A stretch of DNA of 64,000 bases from CAYZHM01 sp964478225. GTDB lineage: Bacteria > Pseudomonadota > Alphaproteobacteria > Micavibrionales > Micavibrionaceae. The notes below the pieces were generated by a model that worked only from the letters and a program-made list of their open reading frames with translations, made no database searches and had not been told where the DNA came from. Location: the NCBI GenBank assembly GCA_964478225.1, contig CAYZHM010000004.1, positions 96,609 through 160,608 on the forward strand, read 5' to 3'. This document shows, piece by piece, positions 62,595 to 64,000 of this stretch. Numbering within the stretch: position 1 is the first letter of the stretch; every line of letters begins with the position of its first letter. A program made the translations under genes and the position numbers.

Positions 62595-63359
62595 TTGCCT
62601 TTGTTCCTTGAAAACACACCAAAATTATGGGTTGAAAACCTGCCGAAGCGGCAGATTTCGGGGCATAAGTATGATTATGGTCATGTGGTTATTTATGGCG
62701 CTCCGAAGCTGACGGGGGCAACGCGGCTGGCAGCGGAGGCTTGTGCGCGAATTGGAGCCGGGCTTGTGAGCGTGCTTTGCACGCCTGGGACGTCGGTCAT
62801 TTACCGGGAGACGCTGGCGGCCCATATTCTGGTCAGGGATGACCTCGATTGGTGGGATGATCGTGTGACGGCCCAATTATGGGGCAGCGGCGGATTGCCA
62901 TGTGATTTGCCGCAGAGTTTTAATATTCCAACGGTTTTGGATGCAGACGCGTTGGGGCGTTTGCCAAAAATTTTGAATGAAAACGTGGTTTTGACGCCGC
63001 ATGAGGGAGAGTTCTCCAGAGCTTTTCCTGAGATTGACGGCTCGCGGGAAGAGAGAGCGTTGAAGGCTGCACAGCTGTCGCGGGCGATTGTGGTTTTGAA
63101 AGGCGCGGAGACGGTGATTGCGCATCCGGATGGACGGATTGTTGTGAATAACCATGCTTCCCCGCATTTGGCGACGGCGGGGACGGGGGATGTTTTGGCC
63201 GGGATGATTACGGGATTGATGGCGCAGGGGATGGCGCCGTTTAATTCTGCTTGCGCGGCGGTGTGGATTCACGGCGAATGTGGGATACGCGCTGGGCAGG
63301 GGCTGGTGGCGAGCGATTTGGCCGGTATGATTCCAGGAGTCCTGACTGATTTGTCTTGA
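62595..63359 (+). CDS. nnrD: ADP-dependent NAD(P)H-hydrate dehydratase (single domain)
   Basis: Repairs hydrated NAD(P)H. The 254-residue ribokinase-like protein shows GHKYDYGHVVIYGAPKLTGA, ARLAAEACARIGAGLVSV-like RLAAEACARIGAGLVSVLC, VLDADALGRLP, VVLTPHEGEFSRAF and, most clearly, NNHASPHLATAGTGDVLAGM with the catalytic Asp. In many bacteria it is fused to the epimerase NnrE; here only the dehydratase domain is present. The start is TTG 62595 with AGGGG 5 bases upstream. It is divergent from tRNA-His/glnA. Confidence 0.9.
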   Translation: MPLFLENTPKLWVENLPKRQISGHKYDYGHVVIYGAPKLTGATRLAAEACARIGAGLVSVLCTPGTSVIYRETLAAHILVRDDLDWWDDRVTAQLWGSGGLPCDLPQSFNIPTVLDADALGRLPKILNENVVLTPHEGEFSRAFPEIDGSREERALKAAQLSRAIVVLKGAETVIAHPDGRIVVNNHASPHLATAGTGDVLAGMITGLMAQGMAPFNSACAAVWIHGECGIRAGQGLVASDLAGMIPGVLTDLS

Positions 63360-63389
63360 AATTCAGATTTACTCGTTTAAAAAAAGAAC

Positions 63390-63866
63390 ATGCAGAAAGT
63401 AATGCCGTGTTTGTGGTTTGATAGTAACGCCGAAGAGGCGGTCAATTTTTATATCTCGGCTTTTAAAAACTCCAAAATTTTACAAGTGACCCATTACGGC
63501 AAGAACATGCCTTGTCCTGAGGGCAGCGTGATGACTGTTACGTTTTTGCTGAATGATCAGAAGTTTATGGCGCTGAATGGCGGGCCAGTCTTTTATTTTA
63601 ATGAGGCGATTTCGCTGGTTGTTTATTGCGATACGCAGGACGAGCTTGATGATCTCTGGCAAAAATTGACGTCGAATGGCGGCGAAGAAGTTCAGTGTGG
63701 TTGGTTGAAGGACAGATATGGCGTGTCGTGGCAGGTTGTTCCAAGCATACTCGAAAAGCTTGTAGGGGATGAGAATCCTGAAAAATCCCAGCGTGTTATG
63801 GAAGCCATTATGACGATGGTTAAATTGGATATCGCCGCTTTGCAAAAGGCTTATGACGGCGCTTGA
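63390..63866 (+). CDS. PhnB-like VOC superfamily protein
   Basis: A 158-residue protein of the glyoxalase/VOC fold. VMPCLWFDSNAEEAVNFYIS, HYGKNMPCPEGSVMTVTFLL, FMALNGGPVFYFNEAISLVV, DDLWQKLTSNGGEEVQCGWL and DRYGVSWQVVPSILEKLV match the PhnB/3-demethylubiquinone methyltransferase-like (DUF) group, whose functions are mostly unknown. There is no methyltransferase motif. It follows nnrD by 30 bases and may share its transcript. Confidence 0.82.
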   Translation: MQKVMPCLWFDSNAEEAVNFYISAFKNSKILQVTHYGKNMPCPEGSVMTVTFLLNDQKFMALNGGPVFYFNEAISLVVYCDTQDELDDLWQKLTSNGGEEVQCGWLKDRYGVSWQVVPSILEKLVGDENPEKSQRVMEAIMTMVKLDIAALQKAYDGA

Positions 63867-63931
63867 GTTCTTTTTGCTTGAAATTCGCCTTGTTTTCTGT
63901 TTTTTAGAGGCCGTGAGCGCCGAGGCGCTTG

Positions 63932-64000
63932 TGCGGGTGTGGCGAAATTGGCAGACGCACCAGATTTAGGTTCTGGCGCCGCAAGGCGTGGGGGTTCAAG
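63932..64000 (+). tRNA. tRNA-Leu, anticodon TAG, truncated by the window end
   Basis: GCGGGTG acceptor strand, D arm, anticodon stem CCAGA/TCTGG with loop TTTAGGT giving TAG (codon CTA), and the variable arm of a class II tRNA (CGCCGCAAGGCGT). The T arm begins and the window ends. A small hairpin (AGCGC, CGAG loop, GCGCT) lies at 63915-63928 in the 65-base gap upstream, with a weak TTGAAA-17-TTTTTA promoter candidate at 63878. Confidence 0.93.

Noticed and set aside
1..64000. CRISPR arrays, transposases, phage or toxin-antitoxin genes
   Set aside because: Looked for throughout; no regularly spaced repeats, no DDE or recombinase motifs, and no recognisable toxin-antitoxin pair.

Overview
The window looks like a contiguous piece of the main chromosome of a flagellated Gram-negative alphaproteobacterium with roughly 50% G+C (estimated by eye). 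Support comes from gene order known in that class: bamE / cytochrome bc1 chaperone / DUF177-rpmF-plsX-fabH-ihfA-merR-tRNA-Pro, rpiB-glyA-nrdR-ribDE-ribH-nusB, recO-parC, and hom-glpX-recJ. An LdtR-type MarR regulator and an Asp-rich (magnesium-type) HemB also fit. A deep branch such as the Micavibrio group is possible, but that is a guess. No transposase, integrase, phage gene or CRISPR array was seen. Coding density is very high: no gap exceeds about 230 bases, and several gene pairs overlap.

Layout. 1-1260: purine genes purE and purK (cut by the window edge) and a DUF465 protein. 1390-8180: pfkA, an unknown protein, two PH-domain membrane proteins, ilvD, an L,D-transpeptidase and a DUF882 peptidase. 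8285-14170: folK-folP, a histidine phosphatase, nadX divergent from recO-parC. 14320-17390: motB-motA and hemB on the minus strand. 17436-21380: acyl-CoA enzymes (HIBCH type, gcdH), ldtR and small unknown genes. 21479-26515: rpiB, glyA, nrdR and a riboflavin set without ribBA. 26631-29963: fliL, proton pyrophosphatase hppA and a BamE-like lipoprotein. 30030-34663: cytochrome bc1 chaperone, DUF177, rpmF, plsX, fabH, ihfA, a MerR regulator and tRNA-Pro. 34800-39433: an accessory cluster (unknown protein, AraC regulator, O-methyltransferase, FAD oxidoreductase). 39479-41713: cutA, rplM-rpsI and an unknown gene. 41710-49056: phaC, an OmpA-type lipoprotein, hom, glpX, recJ and a MerC-like membrane protein. 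49059-57732: gshB, rhlE, lptD, an SLC13 permease and two envelope proteins. 57735-64000: parE, a secreted unknown protein, glnA with tRNA-His just upstream, nnrD, a VOC protein and the start of tRNA-Leu.

Most genes are housekeeping: purine, folate, riboflavin, NAD, heme, branched-chain and homoserine metabolism, fatty acid and phospholipid initiation, type II topoisomerases, ribosomal proteins, flagellar motor and envelope assembly. The part that is least explained is the 34.8-39.4 kb cluster. It starts directly after tRNA-Pro and has an AT-rich regulatory region containing a perfect 14-base palindrome placed like an operator in front of the methyltransferase. A second unexplained feature is a family of four intergenic palindromic elements of about 80-107 bases (10258, 14183, 23713, 25467). 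One of them lies where ribBA would be expected between ribE and ribH.
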